NCBI GenBank assembly: GCA_008704415.1
Contig: VXIS01000099.1
Coordinates: forward strand, 62,001 to 126,000
Length of the DNA stretch: 64,000 nt
Direction of reading: 5' to 3'
Source of the DNA: Sphaerosporella brunnea
Lineage: Eukaryota > Ascomycota > Pezizomycetes > Pezizales > Pyronemataceae
In this document: in pieces, positions 10,735 to 21,667 of the stretch
How the letters are laid out: each line of letters begins with the position of its first letter
Numbering within the stretch: the first letter of the stretch is position 1
Notes under the pieces: generated by a model
The model's database searches: none
What the model saw: only the letters and a program-made list of their open reading frames with translations
Told to the model about the DNA's origin: nothing
Translations under genes and position numbers: made by a program

Positions 10735-13214
10735 CAGTCGAGTCTCTACATAAGAATACGGTCATATAAGAATACTCGCCCTACTAGAATACGGGCGGCC
10801 GGTCCCGGCCGATTTCGTACGGGGAAATAACAAATTTCCTATCCCCTGGACCGTAGCGGGTTTGTGGTCCATATGGACCACAAAGTTCGACCGCCGCGCG
10901 GCAACGAGCGGAGCAGATAAAAGAAAGCAACGGAGCGAGATGGAACGATGCTTGTACGTGTGGAGAACGATCCTATCTGAGAAAAATTTGAATTTTTGTG
11001 GTGGTGGTGGTGGTGGATCGCGTTGTCGTGGTCCCGCCCCAGGGACTCGGCATCTTGAGCCCTCCCCCCACCTTATGGTGCGCACCGTTCAACCCCAGAC
11101 CCCATCTGAAAGCTTTACCACGTGTGAAACTCAAAGTAACAATCGCGCTCATCATTCACACAAAGCGGCTTGGCACACGGACCACAATATACCACCGGCT
11201 TTTGGGCAAGGCTGACGAGCCTTTCTCACCCAGCTGTTTAAAGCGACACGACAAACACACCCGGCGTAGATCTCTCGGAGGTGTGCACAATCTGCAGGAC
11301 ACTTCCTGTCAGCGGGCAATTTGGTTGCCGCACTCAGACGAGTAGAAGATCTCGCCCATGCAGAATAAAGCCAAAACGTTTTGCTACTGAGCTTTCGTAT
11401 TTATGAAGATAATTTTTGCGTAGATCAACATGGTCTGGACTACCCCCCAAAAAACCATAGGCCACCAGGTGCGAAATGAGATGAGCTCAATCTTGTAGTA
11501 GCTGCAAAGCTGGTCAGCTATATTCACACCACACATATGATGGTTACATGCATTAAAACATGTGGGAACAAGCATTTCCTTTTCGGTTCTCCCCTTTGAA
11601 AGCTTTTCGAGTATCTTTCTGCGTTGGTACTTTGCGGGCCTGAACCGTTTTGAAGAGCCATTGTCTCGGCTTCCGGCTTGTGAGCGGTAGTCAATATGGT
11701 CACCGGGGCATTGTCAATCCACCGCAACGCACCAGCAGATAGAGTCTGTAACGATTGCCGCCTCCTTGAAGCTATACCCAAGCTTGGTGACGTCTTGCTT
11801 AGCAAGATATGGTTGGCCAGGGAACTGATATGACTTTGGGCGAGCCGTGCCGCAACCGCCCATTTTGAGATCCCGATGTAACCTTGCCAACGAAGGAACC
11901 GTATAATAGAAATTGTCTAAATAGGCGATAAAGTATTTTTTATGTGAAAGCTTTCCGACGAGGTGGTAAATGACTTCACTCGTTGATGCAAGACCTTTGA
12001 CAGAGTCCATGAGATTCGGCCCGCTTGATTCGACGTCAAAAAAAAGTCCCACACATAACCATAGTCAGCGGGACAACAAAATCTATATCCTTGCTTGATC
12101 GGCTTGGAATGCAACTGGTAGGTATCTTGCAACGGTCCCGTGCATTACATTATCGCTTCATCAACAGCCACGCAGGTAGAAGAGATACGGTAATGCTGGG
12201 AATGTTTCTGCAGTTGACGAAAGATTGGGTCAACTTTGGTGTGCTATATCCTTAGCACACGGGGTCCGTTTTGGGTTTCCTTTGATCCAATTGGTAACTC
12301 AATACGAAAGAAACCATTTGATTTGCTCAAAACGGGTTAACCCTATATAGTGACAGAGGGGTGGTGTGAGTTTTTGTTGTTATCCTTCCAGTGGTTAGAG
12401 AGAGCGGAAAAGCTATGAATTGTACGCGCTGTAGAAGTAGGTCTTAGGGACCATGGGCTTAAAAGTTGTCCCCCAAGGTCTTTGGGCAGTGGTTGTGCCG
12501 CACTTTGAGGTCCTTCGAGGGTGGAGGAGTGAGATTTGATGATTCAGCTTTTTTTTGCATTCTGTTTACCTTTTGAGGGCCTTTCTGAAGCGGAAGGGCC
12601 CACCTCCAATTGATCGTCCAATAGATGGGTAGGGGTTTAGTTCAGTGCTTCCTCTCGTGGGCAAAGACATTGCGGTGGTTTTGGGCGCTGTTACGCGCAC
12701 TCCCTTTGTCAACGCCTGATGCGATAAAAAGTTGACGTCACTTGATAAATAAAAATTTCACGCGCGTGATCTTGCTTTTCTCCAACTACAAAAGTCTTGT
12801 TGTTGTGCTATGACGGGGAGTGTCTGTTGCCGTGGCCCATATGCGCTAGTTCTACGGTCGATGGTGTAAGAGTATTCTATGGGTATTCTTATAAAAGGTT
12901 GGGCCAGCGGGGGAAATTTTTGTTGCAGCTCAAGTGGGCAGACACCGTCTGCTGCTGGGCGGGCCAACTTCTACGTATGATGGGTGGATTTTGGGACGTC
13001 GGGGTAGGGGGTCGGAGCAGACTCACGGTCTTGTTTTTTTTTCCCGCAACTTTCCTTGCCCGGCGCCGACAAAAACGCGTGAAGATACACCGGATTTTGT
13101 TAGGATCGCAATCATGAACGATCACTCATGCCAAGCCACACTCTCTTTGAGAATTCGCACTTTATAAGAATACGCCCCTGCGGTCCCGACCGTATTCTTA
13201 TGTAGAGACTCGGC
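10735..13214 (-). mobile_element. Dead piggyBac-type DNA transposon with terminal inverted repeats
   Basis: The ends form a perfect 25-bp inverted repeat (10739-10763 and 13186-13210). It starts CGAGTCTCTACATAAGAATA and extends to about 29 bp with one mismatch. Both ends also carry extra subterminal copies of ATAAGAATAC. Between them, on the minus strand (about 12260-11390), lie broken pieces of a DDE_Tnp_1_7 (piggyBac) transposase. In order they are: CVAVDEAI with the first Asp; KPIKQGYRFCCPADYGYVWD; a YLDNFYYT segment with the second Asp; a WIDNAPVTILTT segment; and GVNIADQLCSYY followed by FRTWWPMVFW near the third Asp. The frames shift at least twice and stops interrupt them, so the copy is inactive. 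A TTAA target duplication was not found at either end. Confidence 0.8.
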
Positions 13215-13579
13215 TGTATTCCATAATCGAACTGGAGGCTTTGCGACGGGCGCTGGCTGCATCAAGACTTTCACGGCGGGCATCAATTGTGCAGGTACAT
13301 GTCCCGCAGTGACGATGGGTGCTGGCTCTCGAAGGCTCACCATTCTGATAGGATTCCGACATCGAGAGCTTTCGCTCTTCCTCTAAGCTGAGTCGTTGGG
13401 GAGACTTCTTGACCATATCATACAGTATTTTTGCTTGAAAGCCGTCTGGAATGTTGGGGCATTGAAAGGCTGCATGTCTCTTGGCTCTGGGGCCATTTCT
13501 TGATGCTGAGGGCTTGTGGCAAAACCGGCTACAGTGGGTGCAATTCGACGCGTCCCGATTTATGTTCGTGTGGTTCTCA
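13215..13579. other. Short intergenic stretch, nothing recognised
   Basis: This gap lies between the right terminal repeat of the piggyBac-like relic and the stop codon of the Dpy-30 family gene. It probably includes the 3' untranslated region of that gene. Confidence 0.4.
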
Positions 13580-14369
13580 TCAATCTGTAGTAGCGCTATT
13601 CGCGTCCTCCATTTTTACATCGCCCTTCTCCAACTCGCTATGCTTCTCCTCCAAAAACCTTGCCAGCGCAAGTAATGGATCCTTCGGCTGTTCTCGGGCA
13701 AGCATCTTCATCCCGTCCAACAATGCAGGCGTGACATTGTCCGTCAGAAACCTGCGCGCGGGCGCGCCTCCGGGAGGGACTTGGTTCGCGGGCGTCGGAG
13801 TAGGCGACGGCTGTTTCTGCGCGGCAACGGGGGGCTGTGGCGCCGCTGCCACGGCCGGGGCCGGGGGGACCGGGGGACGCGTCAATTGGGATTGTTGTTC
13901 TTGTTGCTGTTGGTGGAGCTGTTGCTGTTGCGGGTGAGGGTGAGGCGGAAGGTAGGACTGCTACCATTAGTCGCGTTTTTCTTTTTTTTTTTTTTTTTTC
14001 TTTAGCTTCTTTGTTTGGGGGTTTAGTTACTGGTTGTTGCTGCTGCTGCTGCTGTGGTGGTAGAGGCTGCTGCATAGCGAATGTTTGCAGCGGATACGGA
14101 TATGGGGCTGCAGCCATGTGGTGGTGCATTGCGTGGTGGTGGATCGGAGCGAGATGGTGCAGAGCGGGCAGGGATGCCGCCAGCGCCGGCGGCGGCGGCG
14201 GCGGTGGGAACTGTGCGGATATGCTTGGCAGCTGCGGATGGGTTCGGGGCGTTGTCGCGTCGCGGGGAGAGCCCGTGCTCGGCAACGACGACGTCGTCAT
14301 TAGCGCTGTCATCGACATGTCGATTCGTGTTCGTACGGGCGAGTGGTGAGGGGCTGGGTGCTGGTTCAT
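13580..14369 (-). CDS. sdc1: COMPASS complex subunit Sdc1 (Dpy-30 motif protein)
   Basis: Sdc1 is the Dpy-30 subunit of the Set1/COMPASS histone H3-K4 methyltransferase and dimerises to bind the Ash2/Bre2 subunit. The model has exons 14369-14031 and 13960-13580, giving 239 residues. The intron has donor GTAACT, branch-like ACTAAT and acceptor GTAG, and removing it takes out a spurious lysine-rich frame. The C-terminus carries the Dpy-30 motif FLTDNVTPALLDGMKMLARE followed by QPKDPLLALARFLEEKHSE. The first two thirds are low complexity, with His, Pro and poly-Gln runs, unlike the short yeast protein (175 residues). The start ATG at 14369 is the first in-frame methionine codon. Only the Dpy-30 helix pair supports function. 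Confidence 0.75.
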
Positions 14370-14441
14370 TGCTGGTGGCGGTGATGACGGTGGTGATGGT
14401 GGTGAGGGGAGGAGGTTCTCACTGCCGCTGAGCTGCTGCAA

Positions 14442-15514
14442 GGTCTGAAGTAAGATCTAGAAGCATAGGTATATGTTTTGTATGCTGCAACCCGCAGAAA
14501 CTCAAAGCAAACTGCACTTCTGGGAGGAAAAGCAGCGAGCGGGGATATGAGATGACATGGCAATGTTTGCGCTGCTGCGCGTGCAGCGCATGCGACAATT
14601 GACGGTGGGGAATCTTGTCCAGTATGGTGGTGTCTCTGAAACGTCAACCTCCGGCTCCGTCGTAACGCATCGTGATGTCCTTTTTTTTTAATCATATTGG
14701 ATTCGACCGCATGCGATCATGACATATGTACATGTCCTTCGCGAAGGTGCGTTTGTCAAGATTTGCGAGTGCGAATATATGATGCCAAAGTACCGGTCGG
14801 TATAACAGCAGATCGCCCAGATAACAGACAGATAAGACAAGATCTGATCTGCATGCTGAGCATGTGGGCTCACTGAGCATCACTCGCCAACTGGCAACTG
14901 GCAACGTTCTGTGTGGCTCGGATCTTGTCTTATCTATCTGCGATCTACTGCCACCGACCGGTACTTAAGCGTTTTTCTGTAAGAGGTGTATGCCAGGCCT
15001 GCCTTCGCAAAAGGATTCTTGATGATCGGCTCCACAGTCATGGTTCCGGCGGCCGTCCGGTGTTTCCCTGTCCTCTCTGGCCCTCCTCTATGTACGACGA
15101 ATAATGAGAGGACACGGCACGGAAAGTTCCACAATTCGCTTCCTCAGCCACTGCTATCAACAGACTGGGAGCTTGAGGAATGCCACTTGCCTACTGTGCT
15201 TCATTCAATTCACGCCTGGAGATGCCTCCATTAGTGACGAACGATAAGCAAAATTTCCCGAAGCGACATCAATCCAGCCGCGAGTCAACGGCGATTGGAA
15301 GCTCGCAAACATTTGCACTTTACATCTCTGCTTCGGCCGTCAACATTCCTCTGACGACCAGTGATCGGAACGGACCGTGCTGACACGGCGCGCCCACGCA
15401 CTTTGCCAATAAGAAACAAACGGCAGCAGCCATCACAATGCATGCATATCGCGTCAAGAAATCAACCCACTTCTCTTCCCAACCTCAACATTCCTCAACC
15501 CACAAAAAAACACC
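14442..15514. other. Intergenic containing a long inverted repeat
   Basis: No gene is visible. The upstream region of the sdc1 gene lies at the left. The centre is the inverted repeat described separately (14788-14966), and weaker matching flanks near 14708-14745 and 15005-15027 suggest the inverted structure once extended further. Confidence 0.45.
14788..14966. repeat. Long imperfect inverted repeat (fold-back element)
   Basis: The left arm (14788-14844) and right arm (14921-14966) are reverse complements over two blocks: AAGTACCGGTCGGT at the outer side and AGATAAGACAAGATC at the inner side, with GATCGC conserved between. The spacer is about 76 bp. No coding sequence is inside. It resembles the remnant of a fold-back or MITE-like element, but I saw no target duplication. 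Confidence 0.7.
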
Positions 15515-15646
15515 ATGGAGAGGACGTCCGGTTACCACAGCGAGCGCAGCAGCATCAGCAGCAGCAGCAGCAGCGATAGCGAGGTTGATTGGTACTATGA
15601 CGATGACGACGAGAGGGACCGGTATTTACTCGAGGATGACGAGAAG
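15515..15646 (+). CDS. Possible coding exon, acidic serine-rich (uncertain)
   Basis: An open segment begins with ATG and runs 44 codons to a good donor (GAGAAG then GTACGT). It encodes a short Ser-rich and Asp/Glu-rich peptide with the motif DWYYDDDDERDRY. I could not connect it in phase to the next plausible exon at 16253, so it may be a separate small gene, a 5' exon of the neighbouring orphan gene, or chance. Confidence 0.25.
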
Positions 15647-16252
15647 GTACGTCTCATCGCTGCCCCCCGCTGTTGAACCATATGTTGAGGTGAAGACAGG
15701 AGGATAGTACAGGCACGTTTTTTGCCTTTGCGGGTGGGCCTTTTCTTGCTTGTGAGGGAAAGCGTATATAACTGATGACGGAGGCAGTGGTAGCGCTGGG
15801 GGTTTGTGCGTGGCTACTTGGGCTGGATTGACGGATTTTGCGCAGACGAGAGCGGGTTTTATGGAGGCTTTCTTTTTGGTTTCTGATCCGATGCTGTGGG
15901 CGGGATTACTCGTTTCTGTGTATAGCAAAAACCACCTCGAACGCTCAACTTCGTCCGATAGCCATTTTGTCGAGTAAGAGCGGTGACCGCCGCTCGTCAA
16001 TCCCCGCATTATAGGTAGCCGTTCCTCGTGATCGCCCGCTCCCACATAGCTACAGCTGCATCCAATAACCGCCCGTCAGCGTGCATATCCAATGACACCG
16101 GACCCCGCGTCACAAGCTGCACAAGCTGCACAAGACCACAGCTAGCTGCAGGGCGATAGAAAGTAGATATGTATCGTCCGTAGCTAGGATAGAGTACTCT
16201 ATCGATCCCGTCCGCATGCGCACATAACACCCCAGCTCCCCACGACAAGACT

Positions 16253-16779
16253 ATGGGACCGTTGCCACGAAACCCACCGCCATCAATCCGGATCTCCCCT
16301 GCCTCCCCCAGCGCCGTTCCCGTCTACGCAGAAAGCGATTCCTCGCAGGACTGGGTGTCCAGCTCCGACACCAGTCAAGATCGAGGAACCCATCACCATT
16401 TTGCATTTCCTGGCGCTTCCTCCTCCTCCCTCTCCTCCTCTGAGGAGGAGACGGATTACGAAGATGGCCTCGATTATGGCTTTGAAGAGGGGGATAATGA
16501 GTGGGGGATTTCGGTCCGGAGCTACAAACGACCACCACCACCACCACCCGAGCGAGTGGTGGTGATAAAGGACCCAGATATCCCGCAACAGCCAGTGCGT
16601 GCGAAGACCACGAGGTTCTCACCGGCTCTGACTGACGAGTGCAGGGGAAACCTGATGACTTTGGGTTGGTCATGGTTTGTGGGGTTATCACGTATTTGCT
16701 TGTTAGGAATTATGGGAGGATGTTGTGGGAACGGGTGCTGTGGCCGAGGGTCAAGAGAACGTTTCGAGAACGTACATAG
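16253..16779 (+). CDS. Orphan protein with acidic Ser-rich body and C-terminal membrane helix
   Basis: I do not recognise this family. The model has two exons, 16253-16594 and 16645-16779, both in phase, giving 158 residues. The N-terminal two thirds are Ser- and acid-rich (SSSLSSSEEETDYEDGLDYG) with a run of six prolines. After the intron the protein has one hydrophobic segment of about 17-20 residues (DFGLVMVCGVITYLLV) followed by a basic tail (LWPRVKRTFRERT). That layout suggests a tail-anchored or single-pass membrane protein with its body in the cytosol. The retained-intron reading gives a Cys/Gly-rich nonsense tail, which supports splicing. Confidence 0.45.
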
Positions 16780-17467
16780 ATGGTGGGATAGTTACCGTTT
16801 TTTTTTTTTTTTTTTTTTCAATCACGGTCTGCGTCCACAAGTGTGAGTTGAGTTGAGTTACATCTGCCTGCAATAGCAGCTTTGAGATAGATATAGTCAT
16901 CTCCACCCCGCACGCTGAACTGATCGCCGCCCCTCACTTTCCAGCCGCGTTGTCTGATCGTCACCCGCATTCCCGCCAGCCTTACCGGTCCGTAGAATTT
17001 CCCGGTGTTATGTATGCAGGCTGACACGGCAGCTTGCGTTGTTGTATAGTACAGAACGTTAACTTTAACGTCGACTGGACTGCAGTGACTGCACTTCTCC
17101 GTCTATAGCTTATGCACCACCGAGTGTACGGTGTCCGAGTACACACCATACTGGTAGCCGGTCTATAAGACAACTTTGCATCTTCGACTTCGAGGGATGG
17201 AGTCGAGTGACTCCACACGTAGGCCATCCCGAACAACACCTTGATCCCGAAGAAAGGACAAAGGACGGTGGGGACTCAATGTCCTCCTCTAACTCTGTGG
17301 GACCATAAGAAGCCAACCAGATGAGGTCCGTGGATGGAGAACTTCCAAGACCCGCCAAGGCTGATCACTTTGGGGAAAAGTTTCTACCAAAGGCATCAAT
17401 ATTCTGCAGGCTGTCTTGAAAAACTAGCACTTCTTCTTCTTCTTCTTCCATCTCTGCGCGACAATGT
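16780..17467. other. Intergenic, no gene seen
   Basis: The stretch starts with a 20-base poly-T run (16799-16818) just after the orphan gene. A TTC microsatellite lies near 17430-17447. No coding or RNA feature was recognised. Confidence 0.4.
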
Positions 17468-17923
17468 GCTGCCATCAGTGTTCTCAGTAGCCAGCCCAAA
17501 CAGCCGGGCGGGCTTGGCCGGCTGCTTTAAGCAGCCAGCCCGGCGGGCTTTTTGCATCAGCCCAAACGGCCCAGCCTGCTGTCGGGCCAGCCCGGCTGCC
17601 AGGGCTTTGAGTGATCTCCGGTGAATACCCTGCGAGTGGCGGGGTTCACTCGGCGCTGATAAACTTATCAGGATCTGTGATGTTATACTAAACTCCTATC
17701 TAGTGATCTCCTCCTAGTCATCATTTTACACGGCGAACATCTTTATGTACTTTTCATTCCATAGCAGTAGTTTGCATCACGGTAGTCGTATTTGCCGTCA
17801 TTGTGGGCTGCAGCCCAAACAGCCGGGCGTCAGCCCAAACAGCCAGCCGGGCTTTTTGATCAGCCCATATCCGCCCAACGCAGCCGGCCAGGCGGGCTGG
17901 CTGTTGAGAACACTGGCTGCCAT
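17468..17923. mobile_element. Non-autonomous hAT-type element (MITE) with exact 8-bp target duplication
   Basis: The element spans 17476-17915 (440 bp). It begins CAGTGTTCTCAGTAGCCAGC and ends with the reverse complement of CAGTGTTCTCAACAGCCAGC, so the outer 22 bp match at 20 positions. It is flanked on both sides by GCTGCCAT (17468-17475 and 17916-17923), an exact 8-bp duplication as expected for hAT transposition. Subterminal zones are rich in AGCCCG/CGGGCT motifs in both orientations, like hAT transposase binding sites. There is no transposase gene inside. Confidence 0.9.
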
Positions 17924-19893
17924 GCGCACTATTTATACCACAGCGTTCTACTCTTGGCGATCCCTCTGCGCTTGGTTTCAAAAATTGGCTCACTAAGTCC
18001 ACCAGGCTACGAACAGGAGTCGACTTCCACTGCGGTGCTTTAGGAGCTTTCCGCACAGAGTAGTGGTGGACACGAGACGAGAATGAGACGAGCATTGGTC
18101 ATGAGACGTCTCGCCTCGGTGTCCTTAAAATTTGAGCCTCGAGTCTTGAGGCCGCCCGGGGGGGGGGGGTTTCAGGCGCTTCATCTCGTGAAGGACAGGT
18201 CCTTCCGAGATATGGCACGAAGTCTCCCGGGACGGGTCTGGAGACCCTGGTCCGGCGCCCATCGCTATTTGCACTACCTGCTCTACTTCTGCCATGAGCA
18301 AAAACGGTCAGCCTGATGCGATATCACTCTTTTGCGAAATGGAAGAAACGGGGACCGGAGACTGTTCTTTCGAGTAACTAGAGGAGTTACATACCTACTA
18401 TACACAAGATTCTTGCGGCCTTCGGCCTCTGTGTTTTGAGTATGCTTCTCCGGCCATAACTTTGTCAGTTTTCATCTGATTGACTTGGGGTTCGAAGCTG
18501 TAGATTACCCACCGCATCCTCCACACCCCATGCTCCACGCTTCACGTTCTACGCTCGAAACCCCGCATCGCGCCCCGCACCGAGTCCTACGCCGAGCCGT
18601 TTGGAAGCACCTTCAAAGATCCATCGCATGGTAAACGGAGTTTTTTTCTTCGCCGCGGTATCGTAATATCGACTGATAGACTTGAGGGAAGGTGAAAGCT
18701 TGATATCACCAAAGTTATTGGTTATGTTTGAAGACCACATCCATCAGGAGATAGTTTGTTTCTTGTTTTTTTTGTTTTTTTCCTTGTTTTTTTTTTGTTT
18801 TTTCCAAAAAAAACAGCCCACAAAAGCCCGGGCCAAGAAACCCTCAAGAGAGCATCATTTGCCCTACCACACAGCCGCTGGTGGGTTCATAACCCACACG
18901 CAGCCAAACCAAAATCTCCATCACGAGATAATTTGTTTCTTGTTTTTTTGTTTTTTACAAAAAAAACAGCCCACAAAATCCCGGGCCAAGAAACCCTCAA
19001 GAGATCATCATTTGCCCTACCACACTGTCGCTGGTGGGTTCCACATCCACACGCAGTGGCTCCACACCAAGTCATATGCCGTGTAATGTTTAGAATGCAT
19101 ATGCAGGAATATCCTTATACTATTGTAAATACTATTGTAAATGTAAATGCTTGTTACCAACCGGCAACTAACCGGAATTACCGCCAACGTCACCTAGGTA
19201 TGTTGTTGGGTGATGGACGGATACGGATAGGTAGGAGTCGCTCATTCGGTGGAAAGCTCGGGATACCCACGCCATCTAAACAGCCAGCACGTTTCAAGCC
19301 TGTCGCTCGGCAAAGCCCCGACATACATACATCTAACTACGGTCCGGCCGTTGCATGTCCAGGGATAGGGATATATCCACGTGTCAATTCGATTAGACAC
19401 TCCACATGCGCCCGCGAATTAAAATGACCGTTAACGTCACTATTCCACGGAGAACCCCAGGAGGATTTACTTAGGTCACCCTTGAGACCTATGAGCTCCA
19501 GTTAGGCAATAATTCGCTGAAACGTATCTGCCCCCCCCCCCCCCTCCCCCCTTTTGCTTTCGACCCCGCACCGCGTTTCCGTTCGGTTGGACATAGCTGT
19601 CAAGCAGCTCATGGTCTTCAAAGGACCCACGCAAGGCGTGGGACAGGTGTGTCCCTTATGGGCAGGAACGCCGCAAGCGGTCATATTTCTGCAACGTACT
19701 TGGCCACCTCCGGGTTTCGTTCTGCCGGACTAGCAGCCGGCGAACTGACCGCTGACCAGCTGCCAGCATGTGGGTGTTGACGATGCAATTATAAGAATGT
19801 CCGAATACCCCCCCCGCCTCTGACCGCAATTGTCCCCCGCTCCCCTCCATTCAGAAATATCATCACCATCACATAGACAGTAAACCCCCCACA
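17924..19893. other. Gene-poor region with a tandem duplication and C-runs
   Basis: No gene is recognised. It contains the two-unit tandem repeat at 18741-19056 (separate entry), poly-G near 18159-18168 and poly-C near 19532-19553. The segment after about 19690 is the likely promoter and leader of the aldehyde dehydrogenase gene. Confidence 0.45.
18741..19056. repeat. Two-unit tandem duplication (about 177 bp and 139 bp)
   Basis: Two direct copies start at 18741 and 18918. Each begins with CCATCA(g/c)GAGATA and continues with TTTGTTTCTTG and a T-rich tract. Each then carries an A-run with CAGCCCACAAAA, the block GGGCCAAGAAACCCTCAAGA, and CATCATTTGCCCTACCACAC. The copies differ mainly in the length of the T and A tracts and in their last 30 bases. 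No coding potential was recognised. Confidence 0.8.
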
Positions 19894-21667
19894 ATGGCCC
19901 CCCAGAACGTCGAGACCCGCCTTTTCATCAACAACGAGGTCCGCAGCTTCCTTCTTCTCCTTCTCCTCCTGCCCGGAGAACCGTAGAACTGACATCCCCC
20001 ACCAGTTCGTGCCCGGCAAAGCTGGAAAGACCTTCCAGCTGATCAACCCGGCCACCGAAGAGCCCACGTACCAAGTCCACGAGGCTACCCAGGAAGATAT
20101 CGACCTTGCCGTCAAGTACGCCAAGGCAGCACAGCCGGAATGGGCTGCGAAGAACGGTAGTCCACAACTCGCCAGCCAGCGATTGAAGCACGACTGATTT
20201 TGTCTCCCACAGCTGCTGAGCGTGCGGCCGCACTAAATGCCCTCGCCGCTCTCATCGTCAAGCCCGAAAACATCGATAGGTTCGCCGAGTTGGAGTCCGT
20301 CAGCATGGGAATTCCCAAAGGACACTACGCATTCCAGGCGATCATTTCCAGCCAGTTCCTGCAGCGTATGTCGCATTCCTCGCTCCCTTCGATTGCATTG
20401 GTGGGGGGCTACTGACGTGTCTCTGGGTGAAGATGCCGCCGGAGTGAGTCTGGATATCAAGGGCGAGACCAGCCTGCGTACCGCCGGACGCTTGGACTTG
20501 ATCCTGAAGCAGCCCTTCGGTGTCTGCGGTCTCATCATCCCCTGGAACACCCCTCTCATGCTCGCCTGTGCCTCCCTGGGGTCCGCCCTGGCCACCGGCA
20601 ACGTGGTGATCATGAAGTCCTCCGAGAAGGCTCCATTGACGTCTGTTTACCTCGCCCAGCTCATCAAGGAGACTGGCCTCTTCCCGGCGGGCGTTGTACA
20701 GATTGTGTCCGGAATGGGACCCACGACCGGTGCGGCACTGGCGCAGCACATGGAGATCCGCAAGCTGGGATTCATTGGTTCGGTTAACACTGGACGCAAG
20801 ATCAAGGAGATGGCCGCCAAGAGCAACATGAAGAACGTTACCTGTGAGCTCGGAGGAAAGAGTCCGATCGTTGTGTTCGACGATGCGGATCTTGCGAAGG
20901 CGGCTATGGACGCCGCGTTGTCGATTTCCCTTTTTAGCGGCCAGGCTTGCATTGCTTCTTCCAGGTGGGTGTTGCAGCTACATACCCCCCCCCCCCCCAG
21001 AAACACAGCTAACAATTCTGCAACAGAGTGTACGTGCAGGACACCGTCCGCGAGAAGTTCGTCGAGAGCTTCAAGGCCAACTTCAAGGCCATTCTGTCAA
21101 ATGCTGGCGACCCACTCGATCCCGCCACCACGCACGGACCGCAGGCGGACCTCCTGCAGTACCGCCACGTGATGGGCTTCATCGAGCGCGCCAAGGCCGA
21201 CGGCATCGCTCCCGGGATGGGAGGCAACAGAGTCGGCGAGAAGGGCTTCTACATTGAACCCACTATCTTCTTCGACGTAAGTTCCCCCCTCGCATTTCCC
21301 CTCTAGCGGGGTGGTTAGCGGCTAACCAGCCAAATCACAGGTACCCGAAACCCACGACCTCGTCAAGAACGAGATCTTTGGCCCCGTCGTCGTCATCAAC
21401 ACCTTCAAGGACGAGGACGAGGCGCTAGCCAAGGCCAACGACAGCGAGTACGGCCTCTACGCCAGCGTGTTCACCAAGGACATCTCGCGCGCGCTCAAGT
21501 TCGCCAAGGGAATGGAGGCCGGCAGCATCGGCGTCAACTGCGCCAGTCCCACCGTTTCCGTCGACATGCCGTTCGGAGGATTCAAGCAGAGCGGCGACGG
21601 GCGGCAGTGGGGAAGAGCCGGCCTTGAGAGCTGGTTGGAGACTAAGTCGGTTTTCATCAACTTGTAG
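19894..21667 (+). CDS. NAD(P)-dependent aldehyde dehydrogenase
   Basis: This is an aldehyde dehydrogenase superfamily enzyme oxidising an aldehyde to the acid, probably cytosolic since no targeting signal is evident. Six exons (19894-19938, 20006-20156, 20213-20365, 20433-20964, 21027-21276, 21341-21667) give 485 residues. The N-terminal NAD domain contains PWNTPLM and KSSEKAPLT. The general-base Glu sits in CELGGKSP (about residue 255) and the catalytic Cys in FSGQACIASS (about residue 289), the usual 34-residue spacing. The C-terminal motif EIFGPVVVINTF and PFGGFKQSG complete the fold. The fourth intron has a 15-base poly-C run as its pyrimidine tract. Substrate cannot be told from sequence; it is close to betaine/aminoaldehyde or salicylaldehyde-type ALDHs only in general form. 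Confidence 0.9.

Noticed and set aside
10731..13220. TTAA target duplication for the piggyBac-like element
   Set aside because: The bases flanking the terminal repeats on each side do not match each other or TTAA, so none is claimed.
13638..14441. Single long reading frame with a poly-lysine block
   Set aside because: The lysine block is an intronic poly-A tract; splicing 14030-13961 restores a frame ending in the Dpy-30 motif.
18881..18897. Anticodon-arm-like hairpin GTGGG-TTCATAA-CCCAC resembling a Met tRNA
   Set aside because: The 7-base loop fits, but there is no acceptor stem, D arm or T arm in register, and the second copy of the repeat unit lacks the stem.
20237..21172. Long unspliced frame inside the aldehyde dehydrogenase gene
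   Set aside because: It reads into introns; the spliced model gives a full ALDH with correct catalytic spacing.
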